A stretch of DNA of 7,039 nt, from NCBI GenBank assembly GCA_017643325.1, contig JAEPNS010000174.1, forward strand, positions 1-7,039. The letters run 5' to 3'. How positions within the stretch are numbered: position 1 is the first letter of the stretch; each line of letters begins with the position of its first letter. A program made the translations under genes and the position numbers. The notes beneath the pieces are model-generated. The model was not told where the DNA came from. It made no database searches and was given only the letters and a program-made list of their open reading frames with translations. The DNA is from Alphaproteobacteria bacterium. GTDB lineage: Bacteria > Pseudomonadota > Alphaproteobacteria > UBA6615. This document shows positions 6,453 through 7,039 of this stretch, piece by piece.

Positions 6453-7039
6453 ATGACCGACAAGCAACCGAGCTTCACCCGCATCCGCCTTTTCGTGGAG
6501 GCGGACCTGCGCGCCGGGGAGGCGATCACGCTCGGCCGGGACCAGAGCCACTATCTCCAGAATGTCATGCGCCGTGCGGCCGGCGACCGCGTGGCCCTGT
6601 TCAACGGGCGCGACGGGGAGTTCTGGGCCGAGATCGCGGACGTGCGGCGCGGCGCGGTGGCGCTGGACGTCGCCGAGCGGTTCCGCGAGCAGGCCGGCGA
6701 GCCGGACCTCTGGCTTGCCTTCGCGCCGATCAAGCGCGCGGCGGTCGATTTCCTTGCCGCCAAGGCGACCGAGCTCGGGGTCTCGCGCCTCGTGCCGGTT
6801 GTCACCGCCCGGACGAACACCGAACGTGTCAACACCAAGCGTCTGCGCGCCATCGCGGTCGAGGCGGCGGAACAGTCGGAGCGGCTGTCCGTGCCGGAGA
6901 TCGCGGAACCGGCAAAGTTCCCGGCGCTGCTCGACGGCTGGCCCGAATCGCGGGCGCTCCTGTTCGGGGACGAGACCGGCGCCGGCCGGCCCGTCGCGGA
7001 GGTCGCGGCCGAACTGGCGGCGGACGGCGGCCCGCTGGC
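6453..7039 (+). CDS. rsmE: 16S rRNA (uracil1498-N3)-methyltransferase, 3' end outside window
   Basis: This is the first 195 codons of RsmE, a SPOUT-family enzyme that methylates N3 of U1498 in 16S rRNA using S-adenosylmethionine. The family is usually about 240-250 residues, so roughly 50 residues are missing. Residues 1 to about 72 form the PUA-like RNA-binding domain, with IRLFVEADL at 11-19 and SHYLQNVMRRAAGDRVALF at 32-50. The SPOUT domain begins near 77 with LWLAFAPIKRAAVDF (86-100), KATELGVSRLVPV (104-116) and EAAEQSER (137-144), all typical. The window stops just where the knot motif (GPEGG type) would follow, so the cofactor site cannot be checked. The ATG at 6453 has only a weak GGA upstream. 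It is transcribed away from ubiA. In many alphaproteobacteria a glutamate-cysteine ligase gene follows rsmE; whether it does here cannot be seen. Confidence 0.93.
   Translation, partial: MTDKQPSFTRIRLFVEADLRAGEAITLGRDQSHYLQNVMRRAAGDRVALFNGRDGEFWAEIADVRRGAVALDVAERFREQAGEPDLWLAFAPIKRAAVDFLAAKATELGVSRLVPVVTARTNTERVNTKRLRAIAVEAAEQSERLSVPEIAEPAKFPALLDGWPESRALLFGDETGAGRPVAEVAAELAADGGPL

Noticed and set aside
6551..6853. Minus-strand open frame of 100 residues opposite rsmE
   Set aside because: The sense strand encodes clear RsmE motifs through this stretch; the antisense product is Arg/Ser/Thr-rich with no recognisable feature.

Overview
The window looks like chromosomal DNA from a high-GC alphaproteobacterium, probably of the Rhodospirillales/Rhizobiales type. 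This is inferred from strong G/C preference at third codon positions, a ubiA and rsmE pair typical of such genomes, and an N-acetylglutaminylglutamine amide (NAGGN) osmoprotectant operon of the kind known from Sinorhizobium and several other proteobacteria. No RNA gene, mobile element, CRISPR array or attachment site is visible.

Region 1 (about 48-4726, + strand) is a compact NAGGN operon of three genes. It encodes an asparagine-synthetase-like glutamine amidotransferase (asnO type), a fused GNAT acetyltransferase/ATP-grasp ligase (ngg type) and an M42-type metallopeptidase. The first two genes overlap by about 25 bases and the third starts 39 bases after the second. In the established pathway the ngg product acetylates glutamine and joins it to a second glutamine, and the AsnO protein amidates the dipeptide to give NAGGN, a solute made under osmotic stress. 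The M42 peptidase is a recurrent neighbour whose exact job is not settled.

Region 2 (4731-5453, + strand) is a 240-residue protein that I assign tentatively to the gamma-glutamylcyclotransferase/AIG2-like fold. It starts 4 bases after the peptidase stop codon, so it is probably co-transcribed with the operon. It is the least understood gene here and the best candidate for an undescribed accessory of the NAGGN system.

Region 3 (5460-7039) is housekeeping. ubiA (4-hydroxybenzoate polyprenyltransferase, ubiquinone pathway) lies on the minus strand and converges on the region 2 gene with only 6 bases between stop codons. rsmE (16S rRNA m3U1498 methyltransferase) diverges from ubiA across a 51-base gap and is cut by the window end just before its conserved C-terminal knot motif.

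Base composition rises from roughly 52-72% G+C in sampled 60-base lines of the operon to about 67-82% in sampled lines downstream. This fits an accessory operon next to a conserved core block, although the change is gradual.
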